Positions 42,865 through 56,445 are shown, counted from the first letter of the stretch. The stretch: DNA of 64,000 nt from Campylorhamphus procurvoides (GCA_013396655.1 WBMV01004760.1:750046-814045); one strand, 5' to 3'. A program made the numbers and translations. The notes: generated by a model not told the origin, from the letters alone.

Positions 42865-43467
42865 AATATACAGTCCTGCTTTGCTGAACTCCTGTTAACC
42901 CAAGTGCCTGGTTAAATGCCACTGGATTATATATTTGAGGTTATTAGCATTCAGATTATCCAGGGTAATAGGCACAGATAATGTGTCTGCACACAGGTGT
43001 GAGCTTGCTCTGCCCACACTGCACAGGCTGCATGTGAGCCACTTGCAGCCTGGAAACCATCAGCATGTTGGGTGGCACCATGCCCAACTAAAACACCTCG
43101 TCTCTTAGATAAAAGAGGATTTACAGCTTCTCAGCTGAAGCTGGCTCACATCTGGGTGGCTTCAAGGGGGCTGGCAGTGGGAGTTTGCATTTGGTGTAGA
43201 CATCGCTCCACGTTGCTGTGGAAGGACTTCAGTAGAAATCCCTATCCTTGTATCCTTGCACAGTTGTCTCTCAGCATTTGTAGGTTTAAAGCCTCTCAGC
43301 TCTGCTTAAATTAACTATAAAGATAAGAATTTAGAAAATATATTGACAATAATTTTGTGGGGCCAGTTTAAACCTGTATGTGCTGTGGGTTTGATTCAAA
43401 TCTTAGGGTGTCTCAGTGGAGCACTTGTGGTGTTGTATGACAGCAGCTATTTCACATGACTATGAAC

Positions 43468-43512
43468 CATTATTTCCTGGAAGCATTTGATACGAGTCAT
43501 TATTTCCTGGAA
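43468..43512. repeat. 15-bp direct repeat at 30-bp spacing
   Basis: CATTATTTCCTGGAA occurs at 43468-43482 and again at 43498-43512, exactly 30 bp apart. This looks like a local tandem duplication whose second half has diverged. Confidence 0.9.
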
Positions 43513-44635
43513 TTAAGTGTTTGGTTGCATATTTTCCCAAGATAGGAAAATCCCCATCAGCTGAGAAAATACATGCTAGGGTCTGCAAAGTATTGTGGGT
43601 TTGGGGCTGTGGAATCCAGAGTGCAGGTTTTTCAGAGCATGTTGACTGGCTCTCCTGTCCCATGGAAGGTTTCACCTCATCTGCTGCTTTAAAGTAGGGG
43701 TAGTGTTGCACAGTAGAACAGTTATGACCACAAGAATGTGTGATCATTTTGGCTGGCAATACAAAAATATGCATGCAAGTGAATACTGTTATCAGATGTT
43801 GAAATGTTACCAAATAATTTAGTAGTTCTGACTCTTCTTACTCACTAACCAGGTTTGTGATTTTTTTGAGCCAGTTTTGAGGCAGAGAAAAGTAAACCTC
43901 AGAGGAAAAGTAAAATTTCAGTATTGATTCATGAAGTTTTCGAGTTAATTTAAATATTTTATTCTATTTTTGACTTTTTACAGCTCTAATATGTGTTACT
44001 CATGATTAAATATTTTATTAAAAACCTCATAGCTCTCAAATATTTACTGTGAAATTTGCTATTAGAGAGCAGACATTATATTGGGTCTGACTGGCATGGA
44101 GTTAACTTATGTAATTTAAGAGTTTGGTTATATCAATGTTTAGCTGCAGATCTTAAATAAGTATATCTTATAAGAAGGTTATTATAGTATAAATAGATTT
44201 ATATTTTGCTGTTTACCAGAGGAACTTATTTTACAGCAGTGATTACCATGAATTAAAGATTAGGATTTAATCCTACTGGTGTTAATTGCAGACAGGGCAA
44301 ATCTTTTCCCTACATATCCTGAAAACCAGAGGAACGTGACGAAACCTATTTTTAATAATGTCCAAAATGACAATGAAATTGTTGCTCGATGCAAGTTAAA
44401 AAAAGGGAAAATGTTTCTTGATGCAGGACCCCTGGAATGTTGTCAATACTTCCAACTAACTTTCTCTATACTCTTGCTGTCAGAAGACTGTAGAGGAGCC
44501 AACCTAATCTTTATTTCATTTGAAAGAACATATTTTCTGTACATATGCAGTGTGTTGTTTCTGTTTCTTTGGCATTAAAGTAACAGAATAGCTGGTGTTT
44601 CTGCCAGAGAAGTGATGTTATCACAGGTGACATCT

Positions 44636-44818
44636 GTGAGGGTGGGCAGGCCCTGGCACAGGTTGCTTCTGGGAATGTCCCATCCCTGGAAGTGTCCAAG
44701 GCCAGGCTGGATGGAGCTCTGAGCAACCTGGGCTAGCAGAAGGTGCTCATGGCAGAGGGTTGGAACTTGATGATATTTAAGGTCCCTCCCAACACTAACC
44801 ATTCTGTGACTCTGTGAT
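44636..44818 (+). mobile_element. CR1 LINE 3' end fragment
   Basis: About 180 bp belong to a CR1 3' region in + orientation. Recognisable blocks in order are 'ctggcacaggttgc', 'tcccatccctggaagtgtcc', 'aaggccaggctggatgg', 'gagcaacctgg', 'ggttggaacttgatgat', 'aaggtccctcccaac' and the terminal direct repeats ATTCTGTGA-CTCTGTGA. It is better preserved than the copy near 14.9 kb. It lies 1.6 kb upstream of ERC2 exon A and has no visible effect on that exon's splice sites. Confidence 0.93.
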
Positions 44819-46461
44819 AAATTGCTTGCTTTCTGCAAGGTGAGAAAATGGAATACAGTAGCTTTCTTCTTTTTCAGTGCATGAAAAATTTATAATTTTA
44901 ATGAAAATGTTGTGGAATTGATATTGTGTTTGAGCACCACACATGAAAAAAATGAAAGTCTCTTACAAACTATTATGCAGCATTTTTTATGCGTTATTAT
45001 GAGGTTTATAGTAAAACAATATACCTGTATCTCATTTCAAATTAGCGTTATCCATATGCAGGCCTTTGATTCTTTTTTAATGTTTAATACTGGTTATTTA
45101 AAATAATTTGTACCTATAGTTTAAATTAAGACTGTTGAAATCTCATGGCAGCCTCTTTTAAACACCATTTAACTGTGATTAGAATGAAGAGGACAGAATA
45201 ATGAATGAGACTGTTTAAGTGTATGAATAAAATGCAACTGTTTATCTAAAATTGATCCATGTCGCATAACTTGGAGTAAAATAAATGGGTTGTTTTTCTT
45301 TGACTCCATCAGAAATATTGTCCTATAAATATTTACATTAATACATTAGGAACTTTGAAATAAAAGTGAAATAGCTTTCTTGACATTTTTGCTGGCAAGC
45401 AAAGGACTATGAGAATTCCAAACTTTTAGCTCACCTTGACTGTATGAAGTTCATGAGCCATAATCTTACATTTATTAGCAGTTGGAGCCCAAGGTTAATT
45501 TACGATTCATTTATCCATGTTTATTTTTTAATGATTGATCTTATATAGTTCTGGAAAAAGGCATAGGCCATAACATATTCTGTTCTAAAAGCTGTGAGGT
45601 ATTATATGCTTTTTCTTGGCTGATAAGTCATAGTCTGTCACTGAATGCATTGCAGAAGGTGAATGTATTTCTTTTATTTATGAAATTAAAGGCCAGATTA
45701 TGGCCTTGCCAACATGAGCATTGTAAGAATTGCCCTTGTCGTTTGTCCTCACAAACTGTTCATGTTGTGCCCCTCAAAGTGCCTATGTAATCCTATATGT
45801 TTCTGAGTCCTGTGAGGTTCTGTTTGCCTTATGGAGATTGAGGCGCCAAGGAAAAGATTTCTCATGAACAGTTAGATCAAGAAACTTCTTTTCTAGATGT
45901 TATATTTTACTCCTAGAAATATATTTTTGTGGTGACACAACAAATAATAGTAAATCCGTAGGAAAACATGTAGGTAAATATGAGGAAGATTTCCAGAGAT
46001 TTCTGCACTGAGGTTTCTAAGGTAAAAAATTAACAGGATGATATAAAAAATTGTTTTATCTGTATCACTTTGCTTTCTATTATTCAATCCCTATGATTTG
46101 GTTAAATCACAAGAGATTTATGTAAAATATTCTAGAATTCAGGAAAGTCAATTGAAAAAATATCAAAGATTTTTCAAAGCAAGAAGTTTCACAGAAATAC
46201 TGTTAGATATGTTGTAGTAAAATAGACTGAGATAAATGTTTCATGAAGTAAATGATGAACAATCTATAAAGAGAACTTTTTTGGGTATTGTTTATTTCAT
46301 CATTTGGTTGGACTTGACAGTGTTTGCTATTTAGAGTGTTCAAAAGGTAGTTGAGTGTTCTCTTAGTGGTTGAAAGAAACCTCTCACACAGTGAGATATA
46401 GTAGTATATGTTCTGTTTTGATGAGAATGTAACCATTTTAATTTTCGTTTTATTTTATCAG

Positions 46462-46609
46462 ACAGGAAGCTTTGCTTGCTGCAATTAGTGAAAAAGATGC
46501 AAATATTGCCTTGCTTGAGCTGTCTGCTTCAAAGAAAAAGAAGACTCAAGATGAAGTAATGGCTCTTAAACGAGAGAAGGACAGATTAGTACATCAATTA
46601 AAACAGCAG
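46462..46609 (+). CDS. ERC2: ERC2 internal coding exon A (C-terminal coiled coil)
   Basis: This partial coding exon belongs to ERC2 (ELKS2/CAST), a presynaptic active-zone scaffold. From family knowledge, ERC2 is mostly coiled coil and links RIM, liprin-alpha, Bassoon/Piccolo and calcium-channel beta subunits at release sites. The 148-bp exon begins with one base completing a Lys or Arg codon, then encodes 49 residues from QEALLAAISEKDANIALLEL to the end motif RLVHQLKQQ. The middle contains a basic SASKKKKTQDEV stretch and MALKREKD. Leucine and alanine spacing fits a coiled coil. The KKKK run and the VMAL and VHQL motifs match ERC2 rather than ERC1, as I remember both. The acceptor is a T-rich tract ending in ATCAG; the donor is CAG|GTGGGG. 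It ends in phase 0, matching the next exon at 60736. One change from the mammalian protein, as remembered, is TQD instead of TQE. Reading into the intron adds only VGRN before a stop. Confidence 0.96.
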
Positions 46610-49600
46610 GTGGGGAGAAATTAATTTTCATATTTTCATGGCAACAGAAATTGGCATTATTTTCATTAGTACTATTTTATTCTGACCTCATGTTGGAAGT
46701 GTTCAAGCCAGGCCTGCCATGTGACAGCAGTTCCCAAAGGTAGGAGGTGTTCAATCTAAGTGTTTATTGCTTTTCTGCAGTTGTTAAGTATTTAGCTGCA
46801 CCTTTGCTGGGCTCATATTATATGCAACCATACATTTTCTGTTTTCCCTCCTCATGTAGTTTCCAAACTTCTTAGCTGTGTGAGAGAGGAGAGCAGATGC
46901 TCTTTGCATAAAGCAAGATCTGTCTGTTCTGTTGACTCTTTTTAACCTCCTTCGGTTCAGTTATTTGCTTATCTGTTGTGAAATAGTTGTGTTTTCAGAA
47001 GGTTGCAGGCTTTCTGAGAGGTTATCTGGAAATCATGACCATTCTTAAAATGAATTCTCAAATGAGTAAAAATCACCTTGTGTTCAACACCATAAGTCAT
47101 TTGAGGTTTGAATAAAAACCACAGTTAAAAAAACTCTAGAAATAGATACCATTGCAGGCAAATTTATATTCTCCTTAATTAATGACAAAAATAACTGTAT
47201 TAGACACAGTACACTTGTACCAAACACAGTAAATGGCTTCTTCTCTGTTTAGTTAAAATGTTTTAAACTGTGCATGGTGTGCAGTGGCTACTGCCCTTGA
47301 ATTTTAAGAGGTCTATAATCAGAGCCAGAAGAGGTCCTGTAGGTAAGGGAACAAAGGCTGGCCTGATAACCTGGGTACTGCAGGTCTGTGCTGTGTGTCA
47401 GGTGTGACATATTTCCTCTTTCAGAACAGGTGAAAAAGATGAGAAAGATTTTTTCAGACAATGTCTGCAGGTGTTATGTGTAATGTTTTCCTTTGTGGGA
47501 CATTGCAGAGTTCTGTGGTGGTCGTTTGAGGGGGAGAAAACAATCAGTGAGATCATCCTTAGCCTGTCACAGTAACTGCCCTGCTGCCAGGCATTGTGCC
47601 ACCCTCCAGATGAGCATGCTGTGCCGATAATGGCTGGGGGGACAGATTGCACAGGCAGTGCTAGGATTCCTTCTTTGGAATCCTGCATTACATGCTGGAG
47701 AACTTCAAGCACCCAATAACAGGAAGTTAAGGAAAAGCCTTGCTGCTCTGCTAACTTACCAATAGCTCTGACATCACATGCCTATCATTATAGCTTTTCC
47801 CCACAGGTCTGAAAAGGTAGCAAACAGCCCCTGAGCATTCCTGATGCTGAGTTCAGCTCAGATACTCCAGCCAAGTACCTGTGTTCCAGCCATGATGCAG
47901 TCATGTCTCAGGCCAGTCAGCTGACCAGGAGACATTTCACCCTAATTTATATGCTAGGTAGGTAGACATGCTTTTTCATCTCATTGTGCTGCACCAGAGC
48001 AGGTGAGGTTAAGTTCCAAATAATTTTAGGGATTTTTGTTTTGTTTTGCTTTGGAAAAGAGGAAACAATCATTTTCTTTCTTATATATTTTTTTCACCCT
48101 CATCTTATGTTACTGAAGAGTGAATGAATACACCACCTTGCCATGTTCCATGATACCTGTCATGGATATTTTTAAAATGCCCATCAGAGACTTGGGCAAC
48201 TGTTTTGTTGGTTTTGATTTTGTTTGTTTTTTCTTACCTTTAAGGTACTGCTCAAAAGTGTTCAAAACCTTCATAACTTTCTTCAGAGTTAAGGAGCAGC
48301 AGAAGAGGATTGCTAGAGAGGCATTGTTTTGGATAACTTCAGTTTGAGTTGTAACTGAATACTTCAAATACCTCCATTATTTATAGTGATAAAGATCTTC
48401 AGTAAAGCTATTTAACTAGATTAAATTGATGCCAAAATAATCTCCCTGTTATCTCAGGCACCACAAAAAAAGAGACACCAGGAACAGGAATGTGGTTTAA
48501 CTAGGTCACCATTTTATTACACTTACGAATTATCTGATAATAGAGGTTGTAGACATCAGTCATACTTCTTTAATCCCTTTGGGAAGAACCACTGTCAATC
48601 CCCAAAGCTTTCACAAGTGCATCCAACACAAAGGCTCGTTAGTGCAATTCTTCTTTGCTGTGGCTGTGCCAGGCCAGAGGGGAGTGACAGATTCCACACT
48701 GTGTGATGTACCTGCCCAGTTCCTAAGGTTTTTTGAGGTCTTCTGTCACTCAGTCTATTTCTGATTCCCTAGAACTCCAGTGAATAATCAACTACAGTAT
48801 CAATTTTTTTTTCTTTTGGCCTTATTTGTGCCATCCTCCATTTCCACAGCTGTTACACTGCTGAAAGAGAGAAGAAAAAAAAGCCCGACTTCTCCACCCC
48901 AATGTGATCATCAAAGGAAAAATATTTATAAATATTAGATGACTCACTAGATAATGGTAAATGTTAGACCCCTAAATCCATCCCTGTTCTATACGGGAGG
49001 AGGAATTTTTGCTTTGATAGGCAAAATATCCTGAGTGTCCATGATAAAAATCTATATTCCTCTTATATCCATTGTGATGCAGACAATCTCTGCCCTTTTT
49101 CTTCAGCATCTGCAATTCTGACATTTGTTCTGATACACACGTAACCCAGAGGAAATCCCATTCTTGGTTTGCACATCAAGTGATGCATCTCCTGAACAAA
49201 AAAAAATACTGTTATATCTATTTGTTGCTACAAATTTCTACTATTACAGGTGTATTAATTTTAGGAGCTGTCTTCATTAAAGGTAAAATTATTTTCCACC
49301 GAGTTTCAAAGGCAAGTTGTTTTACTCTGTTTATTTTTCTGTGTTCCTTTTACAGATCCTGTGCTGCTACTAATGTTCTCCAAATTTTTCTCAGCAATGT
49401 TCTCTTCAGAACCAAACTTTCCTTTAACCACTGTGCAGTGTACTGCCTGGTTAGGCATGAATATTCATCTTGGTGTGTCCACGACATAAACTTGATGTTA
49501 TGCCTTTTATTTTTCATGTGGGTTGTCTTACAAGAGTGCAGTGAGTTATTACTCAGTTTGGAAGCCAAGTATTTAGTTCCCACAGGTGTGCCTCACGTCC

Positions 49601-52600
49601 CCCTGTCCCCCAACTCAAAAATACATCTTTCTTTTTAACTAACCAATTCTTTTTTTGGTCATAAAATGTCAGTGCTTTTCACATTGACAAATGTACTGAT
49701 TTCCGTTGCTAAGAAGTGCTTGCAGTCTGACAACAGGCATCCTAATAGTAATCTAAACAGAAATAGAATTAAACCAGAAATAGAATGGGTTCAAAAAAGA
49801 AAGTTTAAAAAAGTCTCAATTGCAATTTTCAGGCTTTATATATATATAGTTCAAGACTTAAATAATACCCCTAGCACCAAATATGTCATTGAATACCCTT
49901 ATCCAATTTTTCTGGTTTAATTTTCTGTCCTTTGGGGATTTCAAAAACATTGTAAACTACTATCAAGACACTGATTTTGAAGTAGTTTGTTACAATTTTT
50001 CACACTGCAAAAGAAAAAGAGGCGTCTTAAAGAAATAAAATATGGTGTCTTTGTAAGGAAATGAGAATATCAATGATTTATTTTAAATAAAGCTACAGAT
50101 AGGAATGAGTTGAGCCATCTTTTTATGGACTGTGGTTGTGAGAGTTTAAGTAAAACTTCTATTATTTCTAAGCTGGAAGAAGAGAATTGTTTTTATCTCA
50201 AGTGCTGGCTTACTTTTGCAGGTTTTTCACATTATATTTTGATAACCTAGGAAAATTATTTGTATCACAGTGTATCCAGCTGTTACATTAATAGTAATAA
50301 TACTGACCTCTGTGTTGCAAATACGTTCTCATAAGAAACAAACATATTTAATTAGAATGATTTAAATACAATTTAGCAGCTGCAATCTGTCACTTAAATA
50401 TTTATTGTTTAGTGCTTAAAATAAATGGGAAGCATAGTAATGTACTCCCAGCAAAACAACCACTGGAATTGCTTTGATTCATACACCAAATGCTGTATTT
50501 TGGGAGCCATAGAACTTTGTAGGAGGCTTTTAAAAAGCTTTCAGAAATGCAGTATTAAACAAAATCACCATGTGGGCTTGGCTGAGTGATTACATAATAT
50601 GTATAATCACCCTGGCCAAGATTCCTTTGGAGAATTCTGAGACAGCTATTTTTAGACAAATTTGTATAGTGATGCAATCCTTCATGAAATAATTAGCTTA
50701 AAGTCCATTTTTAGAACATCTCAAGAGATTCTGGTAAGCTCAGAAGACACTGCTGTGTTACTGATTCATTCTGAACTTGGATACTGCGAGAAAATTTCCC
50801 AGTTGTCTCTTTTCACTTTTAGGAGATAGAGCCAAAAATATAAGTGGAGTTGGCCAAAATGCAAGGTCTTCTAACTCCTTGAGAGCATTTTATTTTTCTT
50901 CTCAAAACATGAAATTAGAAACCTTTCCAGTGTTTTCAGGACTGCAGGTGTACAGAATACTCTGGCCAGAGGCAAAGCTGGTGTTTGGCAGCCTTCTCCA
51001 GTCTCTTAGTTCACTGCTCTATATTTCATCACATGAACATATTGCTAGTGAAACATAAAGGGTGAGAAACAATCAAGGAATTTAAAAAATGTGTGTGAGC
51101 ACAGTTTCTCAGCAAACTTACAGCTCACAATATTTTCTCCTGCATGCAACACACGGAACTTTTTCTCACTAATTACCATCTAAATATTTTAAAGAACTCT
51201 TTCAGCAGCAAAGAAATAGAATGGCATTGAAGGCAGAGCGTTGTATGACATATACTGTCCTAGCTGATACATCAGTAATAGTGCTACTGTGATATTATGG
51301 TGGTGATGGCAAACCTTCAAAAATAATGAAATACCCCAAGTTGTGTTTTCCCTGATAGATTAATTCAGCTGTATTACACTGTGTATTTTATGCCATTGAA
51401 AGTGTTTATATTACTGCATGAGAAAAAGAATATGATAAGAAGTTGTTGTGATTGTGATTATTTTGACAGCCTAAAACATCGTTGTGCAACACTGTGAATT
51501 ATTTAATTGCATTTAGCTCTCTATATGTTTAACAAGTGTGGGGGAAAAAAAGTCTTGCAGTGCTTTCTTACAGTGCCTGTAGACATTGTCAGAGGCAGCA
51601 CTTGGGGTAGCGGCACGTCCTGCTGTGTGTTGGTTCCTAATCACTGTTGCTTCAGTTGCTGATGTTGTTAAACCAAGTTCATCTTTCTGATGGCCTTGAA
51701 TTTGACAGATGGCGATATTATAGTAGCATATTACTACTACTATTGTTATTATTATTATAATTTTTCCAAATATCTACATCAGAAATATTTATTGTAGAGT
51801 TGAATCTAAGTATTACTGCACAGTAAATAGAATCCATGGTATGAATTCATTCTGGTGGATACTTCAGACATAATTGACCTCTGTGCTGATTTTTTTTCCT
51901 CTTCTGTTGACTATCATTCTTAATACTGGTCTTGCTCAAGCCTTAAGAACTTAACTTTGAACAGAAGAGGACTCTGAGACCCTTGAATTCTATTTTTGTT
52001 ATGCTTATGTTGTACAGGTTCCTTTGTTTATTTTGGACAGGTAAAAATAGATGTTCTAATAACTTCATCTCTTGAACTCTCATATGAGAATAATCAGTCT
52101 GGTAATGTTTTTCTTTCAAAGTTCTCAGAAATTGTTACTCTCTGATTTTAAATATGGCTGTTCAGATTCCACTTAGATTAATACAAGCAGCCTATGCATT
52201 CAGTGGCCTTTCTATCTTAAACATTCTTTTAGTTTATGCTTTTCTATTGATTAGAAATACAAGAATATTAAAGTATATAATAGATATATAATTAGGAGGA
52301 TCCCTATGGTCCACGGTAGGGAAGATAATGCGTCTGTGTGCAGCAAATAGTCTTTGCCTGAACAAGTTATTGATTCAAAAGACATATTCTGGGTTGAAAA
52401 AGTACTGAAAATGTTGGCAGTGCTCATGTAGCACTTTTCACATATTCTCAGTAAGATTTGACAATTTATATTATAAAAGTCAAAGGACTTGAGTCTTAAC
52501 TGGATATGGCATTACTTTTTCCTCCTTATGTGCTCAGGAATCCAAATTTTCTTGGATGGTATTTTTACACAAACGTTTTTCCAATGACAGGGGCTTTTTT

Positions 52601-55600
52601 TGCCTTGCAGCCTATAGCAGTCAGCCCCTAAAGGCACCACAGGCTTCGTACATAAATCCTTTCCTGCTTTAAAATCTGTTTCTGTTTGAAAAAAAAAAAA
52701 CCTCTGAACAGAGAACATTCTTGAAGAAAATATATCAGAGCTCAAGCATGGCCATGTCTCATGGCAGCCTTTTTCACTGATGATAAACTCGTGAACTTAT
52801 CCCAGAATCTCTCAATAGCGACACTGTCATAATGCCCTTTGTTCAGACAGATGGTTTGACTCCATTGAGACTGAAAATCTTAAATGGAAAAAGTGGGTAA
52901 TGCACATATCAAATAATATATATATTAACGCTGGAACTTTTATAATTTTGGATCTGGCTTGCTCAGTAGGTGAAAATGGGTATTGAGTATGTCAAATAAG
53001 AGTAGTGAATATCTCTATTATAATGATCTGAACTCCCAAGCCAAAAAGGAATTTTTGCTCCATAAGACATTTTTGAAACAAATCCTGAAGTTCTGCTACA
53101 ATATACCCCATGATATTAAGGCTTAAATACGGTTTAACAATCAATCTCAAATATAGTGCTAAGTGGCTGGCTTTAAAAAAAAATATTGTAAGTATTTGGT
53201 GTCAAATCTTTTTGCTGCTGTAATGGTGGATAAAACTTGTAATTTCTACCATCTAGTTATAGGTAAAGTGTGTTTATAAAGCATATCCAGACAGTGGTGT
53301 ATTGTTATCTCAATTTCAGCCTATATTCTAGTATAGCATTTATGTGGTGAAATTTGTTTTATTTATCATTTTTTATTGCATGCAATGGAAAAAATGTAGT
53401 AATTGCAACTTAACTTGTATTTTGTATGTAATACAAACAAGAGACCTGGGCTTGGTACTGAAATTGCAAAAATTACAGCTGAAATGAACTATTTGGACAT
53501 TAAAGACGCAGAAAGATAGCCAATGCTGCTAACAAGAGATTTGCTGTTTCAAAGGTCTTATTTAGCTGCTGAAGTTTCTGATTCATGTCTGGTTTTAAAT
53601 TATTATTATGGGGAAGTATCTTTTTAATGAGTTATTTCCTGTTGTAAAAAGGGAAAAAGAGAGCCTTCTTCCGTTCTTGTCTGCTTTTAGTAGGACCTGG
53701 CCTGAGATGTCCTCAGGCAGCTACTGTTTCAGAGCTTTAATTATGCTTTTTAACCCACATCTTTGTGTCTATGTTCTTACATATTTGTATGTAATTACCA
53801 AGTTTAGTAGTAGGACTCAGACAAATACCTTTAGCATGACTTTAGCCTCTACATTACTGAGTATGCTGCATTATTACAAGATATTTCCTGCCCTTCAAGC
53901 CATACTTTTAGTTCACAGAAATTTTAAAGACTTTAAAAGACTTCAAAAACACAAACTCCAAATGCAGAAAAAGCAGCTAAAAAGTCAGAGGGCCGTGTTC
54001 AAATCAACATAACTTTGTTTAATCACAAGTGTCAGGAAAGTTGAAATTTGGCTGTAGTACTTGAGATAAGTGTCTGCTTGGCACTTGGAGCTGCTGCCTC
54101 TGTCTAGCTGCCAAGTGTCCAGCTTGGTGTTTGTGAGACCATTGTCCTTCAGCTGGGGAAGAGGGAGACTTATCTGAGCTTTGACTTCCTACAGGGTCAG
54201 TCAGTCACATTCTGTAGTCTTGCAAAGCAGCAGGTGTAATGGTTGTTCCTATCAGTTAAATAGTACTCTCATTAAAAAAGAATGTAAAGATCTGTAAAGC
54301 TTCTGTGCTCACATTCTACACTAAATTATCAGCTCCAAGTCTTTGAAAAGATCTGCTTTGGAAGCTGCTTTGCACTGCTGCACAAGAGTCAGAGTAGCTA
54401 CTTTGACAAGCAATGGAGTTTTTTATTTCACCTGGGAGGAATGTTGGGTTTAATGAAAACTTGGAAAATAGTCGGTACCATTTCTGAATCCCTATTCTCT
54501 ATCTCAGGCAGAGGCTGAAGGTCAAGTGTTCTGATTACATCCATGTTACAGATGATAAGAATTGTAAGATTTTTAATGTGAAAACATCACGTGAATTGTT
54601 TAGTATATCACTAAATACAGACGTGAAAAAAAAAATATACTTTCTTAGCATAAAAACTTTACTGTGTTCCTTACATCATATGGAACAGCCTTATCATTAA
54701 TGAGGTAAAAAATAGAGTTAAATGCCGAGTAGCCAAACTTTTCTCCAGTAAGTTCTCAAGCACACTTTCAGCCTGCATGCATCCTGTCTCTCACACTTTC
54801 AAAGACAAGTCATACACTGTAACAGGAAAAGAAAAACATGCTTATTAGCCCTTTTGGAATTTTAGCAGGGAAAAATTTGTGTTCTTCAATGGAGACAGGC
54901 AACAAAGCAGCAAATCCCATGTTACAATGTAGTTAAGAGTAAGAATATAAGAACAGATTACATTGCAGGGATGTTATAAAAAAAAAAGCATAATTAAAGC
55001 ACTCAGTGAAACATAATTTGACCCCATAGTGATGCATTCCAACACCCATACGGTTATGATTATGAGAGTTATTTAGCATTGGGAGTTCCTGCTTAGTTAA
55101 CATACTGTAATTTTTTCTGTTACTGATGAGTCCTTGCAAACTTGGAGTCTTCATAACGTTTTTCTTTTTCTATTGAAATTTTCTTGGTGTCTAAAACCTC
55201 ACTGCATAAGCAACATAAAAGCCTGAATTGAATATTATTGTGTGATCCTAAGCATGGAAGACAAAAGTAGAATTCACTCTGGAAATAATTAGCATGATGT
55301 TGTTAGTATCACGCTGTTAAAAGTGACCTGGACAATTAGGATAAAGTAATATAGTCTCTGGACTAATACTCTGAAGTATATTGAAGTCCAATTCTTCCAT
55401 GCAGCTCTAATATTGGCAAAAGATCCTTCAAAGCAATAACTGATTAACAGATCTTTTGGCTTGTGGAAAAACGACACTTCTGTCAAAACCATACTTGGTG
55501 GATATGTTTTAACAATTTGTCTCATTGAATCATGTGGATTGGAGAAGAGTGCTACCATTAAAAGAGAGCAGTCTCCAGGTTTGGCTTTTTAACAATAATA

Positions 55601-56317
55601 GCCTTGGAATATTCCTTTCTGCTTCAGCTAGATAGTTAGTGAACCAGTGCCCCAAAATCTCGAAGCATATCAAGAAGTTTAAACTGAAACTTTGTGAGAC
55701 TCCTAAGTCTCTTTCTAGATGGCAAAACTCACAATCTTGAACTTTAGGGATTCTTAAGATCAAGTATAGCATTTGTTGTTCAACACTTAATTAGCTGTAA
55801 CTTATCAAATAGCAGATCCACTCTAAACATATTCTGTGGCAGTTTGCAACTTCTGTGTTGTGCAGCAGTAGAAATGATAAGAAATTATTCCCTTGTCTTC
55901 AGATGATAACAGTTTTCAAAGAATGTGTAAAAATACTGTTCTAACATAAAAAATGACTTCATTTGGAGAGAGTAAATACAAAGCTGCCTTAATTAACAAA
56001 CATTTTGTTAACTCTCAGTTAATGGAATTTAAGCCTGAAGCACTGGATTTGTAGAGGAAAAACCAGTTGCAGTTGTACATGCTTTCACTAAATCCAGATT
56101 AATTCCACTGAATGTACACAACTTCTGGATAAACTTGGTGAACTATATAGTCTGAAACACACAGTTTTTTAGGTAATCACCTTTTCATGTTCTCTAAAAT
56201 ATTGTCTTAGGAGAAAATAGCTCAGATAAAATCATTTGTTATTAAAATCATGAAGACTAGAACTAAATGCCTGCCACCTGAGTTCTCAGAGTGTTTTGTA
56301 GAAATACTAGAATGCTT
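46610..56317. other. Intronic stretch without recognised repeats
   Basis: No interspersed repeat could be named. A short AT-rich palindrome lies at 48921-48936 and a degenerate ATT-rich patch at about 51718-51762. Open frames of 104, 134 and 152 codons (47.4-47.7 -, 53.6-54.0 +, 49.2-49.6 +) show no domain. Confidence 0.6.
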
Positions 56318-56445
56318 ATTTTCAGACAGTGAGATTGCAAGAAACAGAGTTTCTGTATCATTGAAGACAGGAGGCCATTGCAGAATCAAAGCTAGAATGT
56401 GGGTCCCTAGATTTTAAATTCAGTTCTTTAACAATTAGACCACAG
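56318..56445 (-). mobile_element. Probable MIR-type (amniote CORE-SINE) relic
   Basis: The + strand shows the order expected for an antisense amniote MIR: 'ttttcagacagtgagattgc' and 'aaacagag' (compare 'ttttacagatgaggaaactgaggcacagag'), then 'gcagaatcaaagctagaatgtggg'. It ends in a tRNA-like part 'cagttctttaacaattagac' and 'cacagc' (compare 'gtgctctaaccactagaccac'). The copy is strongly diverged, so assignment rests on order and spacing rather than identity. Being antisense, the SINE promoter half lies at the higher coordinates. Confidence 0.5.

Larger units (their letters stand above)
25841..44635. other. Intronic stretch with patches of higher G+C
   Basis: This is mostly unique-looking AT-rich sequence. 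Patches somewhat richer in G+C occur at 30.4-31.2, 35.4-35.6, 38.1-38.3 and 39.2-39.3 kb and carry overlapping chance frames of 60-109 codons. No splice-bounded exon and no interspersed repeat were recognised. Hairpins and tandem duplications are listed separately. Confidence 0.55.
1..46461 (+). other. ERC2: ERC2 intron, 3' portion (upstream of exon A)
   Basis: This is the 3' part of an intron at least 46.4 kb long; its 5' splice site lies before the window. It ends in a T-rich tract and a canonical acceptor AG at 46460-46461, directly before the first ERC2 exon. The DNA is AT-rich, with stops in all frames every few dozen codons. No further exon of ERC2 was recognised. The preceding ERC2 exon should end inside a lysine or arginine codon, because exon A begins with the third base of a codon; no such exon was seen. 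Very long introns are usual for ERC2 in vertebrates (family knowledge). Repeats and odd structures inside are listed separately. Confidence 0.85.

Noticed and set aside
46690..46725. 'ggaagtgttcaagccaggcctg' resembling a CR1 block
   Set aside because: The match is only about 20 bases, with no neighbouring CR1 blocks in the right order.
49180..49638. Longest open frame in the window, 152 codons, + strand
   Set aside because: It is rich in Leu, Phe, Cys and Ser as expected from T-rich DNA. It has no domain, no splice borders and no start context, and it overlaps a 77-codon frame on the other strand.
53608..54012. 134-codon open frame with a lysine/glutamine-rich end
   Set aside because: The start codon is ordinary but there is no homology I can name. 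The basic tail comes from an A-rich stretch.
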